Shown here in pieces: positions 14,667-14,914 of a stretch of DNA of 14,914 nt. The notes under the pieces were generated by a model. The model ran no database searches, had not been told where the DNA came from, and was given only the letters and a program-made list of their open reading frames with translations. This DNA is from Bacillota bacterium. Its GTDB lineage: Bacteria; Bacillota; Clostridia; Acetivibrionales; DTU013. Made by a program: the position numbers and the translations under genes. The DNA is taken from the NCBI GenBank assembly GCA_023415815.1, contig JAEZJL010000450.1, forward strand, positions 1-14,914, read 5' to 3'. Numbering within the stretch: the first letter of the stretch is position 1; each line of letters begins with the position of its first letter.

Positions 14667-14698
14667 TTTCTGGATAATTAGAAAAGAAGGTGGTATTC

Positions 14699-14911
14699 AT
14701 GAAAAAGAAAAAGGCAAAGACCTCCCTGGAGCTGATGAAGGAGGTCAGGACGGAATGGGCGATAAATCCCGTTACCAGGGTACACGACAACGACACAAGA
14801 AAAAACGCGAAGAAAATGCGGGGCGAGGCCCGCAAAGCAGTGAAAAAGGCTCTGTCGGAGGATTCGGGAGAGCTTTTTTCATGCCGTTTTCCGGCTTATA
14901 ATATAAATTAA
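14699..14911 (+). CDS. Small, highly basic hypothetical protein
   Basis: A 70-residue Lys/Arg-rich protein that I do not recognise. It begins with a KKKK cluster, then a helix (TSLELMKEVRTEW), a conserved-looking WAINPVTRVHDN segment at about 20-31, and a second basic helix (TRKNAKKMRGEARKAVKKAL). There is no signal peptide or membrane segment. The charge pattern suggests nucleic-acid or ribosome binding, which is inference. The ATG at 14699 is chosen over GTG at 14690 because AAGGTGG (14687-14693) serves as RBS for the ATG and overlaps the GTG. The last ten residues (SCRFPAYNIN) differ in character and coincide with a hairpin and a TATAAT, so the natural C terminus of the family may be shorter. 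The gene stands alone after a possible terminator. Confidence 0.65.
   Translation: MKKKKAKTSLELMKEVRTEWAINPVTRVHDNDTRKNAKKMRGEARKAVKKALSEDSGELFSCRFPAYNIN
14874..14902 (+). promoter_or_regulatory. Possible promoter for a gene beyond the window
   Basis: A perfect TATAAT at 14897-14902 follows a T-rich stretch (14874-14880) that could serve as a weak -35. A small hairpin, GCCG/CGGC (14883-14895), lies in the spacer. It overlaps the last codons of the small basic protein. The downstream gene is not in view. Confidence 0.3.
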
Positions 14912-14914
14912 GGC

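Overview
The window reads as a chromosomal stretch from an anaerobic, Clostridia-type member of the Bacillota. This is inferred from strong AGGAGG-like ribosome binding sites, several TTG/GTG starts, promoters of the TTGACA/TATAAT type with 17-base spacers, and the gene families present. Most of it is moderately GC-rich. A visibly AT-rich block between about 10.43 and 12.55 kb looks like acquired DNA. Base composition was judged by eye, not computed.

Layout. (1) 1-435, minus strand: the N-terminal part of a drug-efflux-type MFS transporter, cut by the window edge and transcribed divergently from what follows. (2) 702-6563: a two-gene operon encoding a very large envelope-anchored alpha-2-macroglobulin-like protein that lacks the thioester motif, and, 3 bases later, a Memo/AmmeMemoRadiSam-B family protein with its own export signal. 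A terminator follows. (3) 6876-8399: a cytoplasmic DUF5060/apiosidase-like glycoside hydrolase with its own promoter and two inverted repeats in its leader. (4) 8483-10380: a textbook promoter carrying two matching palindromic operators, then a TetR-family regulator and a membrane-anchored alpha/beta hydrolase, closed by a strong terminator at 10449-10492. (5) 10608-12417, AT-rich: an unrecognised 139-residue protein with a small sigma-70-family factor, then a VapBC-like toxin-antitoxin pair whose PIN toxin is frameshifted. (6) 12555-12815: a decayed ProC/ComER fragment ending near a long imperfect hairpin. (7) 12862-14464: a GNAT acetyltransferase and an AI-2E-family membrane protein in one operon. 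(8) 14616-14911: a structured leader candidate and a small, very basic protein.

How the genes may work together. The A2M-like and Memo-like proteins are translationally coupled and both appear exported, so a shared extracytoplasmic role is the simplest reading; their substrates are unknown. The TetR protein probably represses its own promoter and the hydrolase. The companion and sigma-factor pair looks like a self-contained regulatory module in acquired DNA. The most unusual points are the thioester-less A2M with an exported Memo partner, the sigma-factor/companion pair, and the 21-position inverted repeat that can act both as a double operator in DNA and as a terminator hairpin in RNA.
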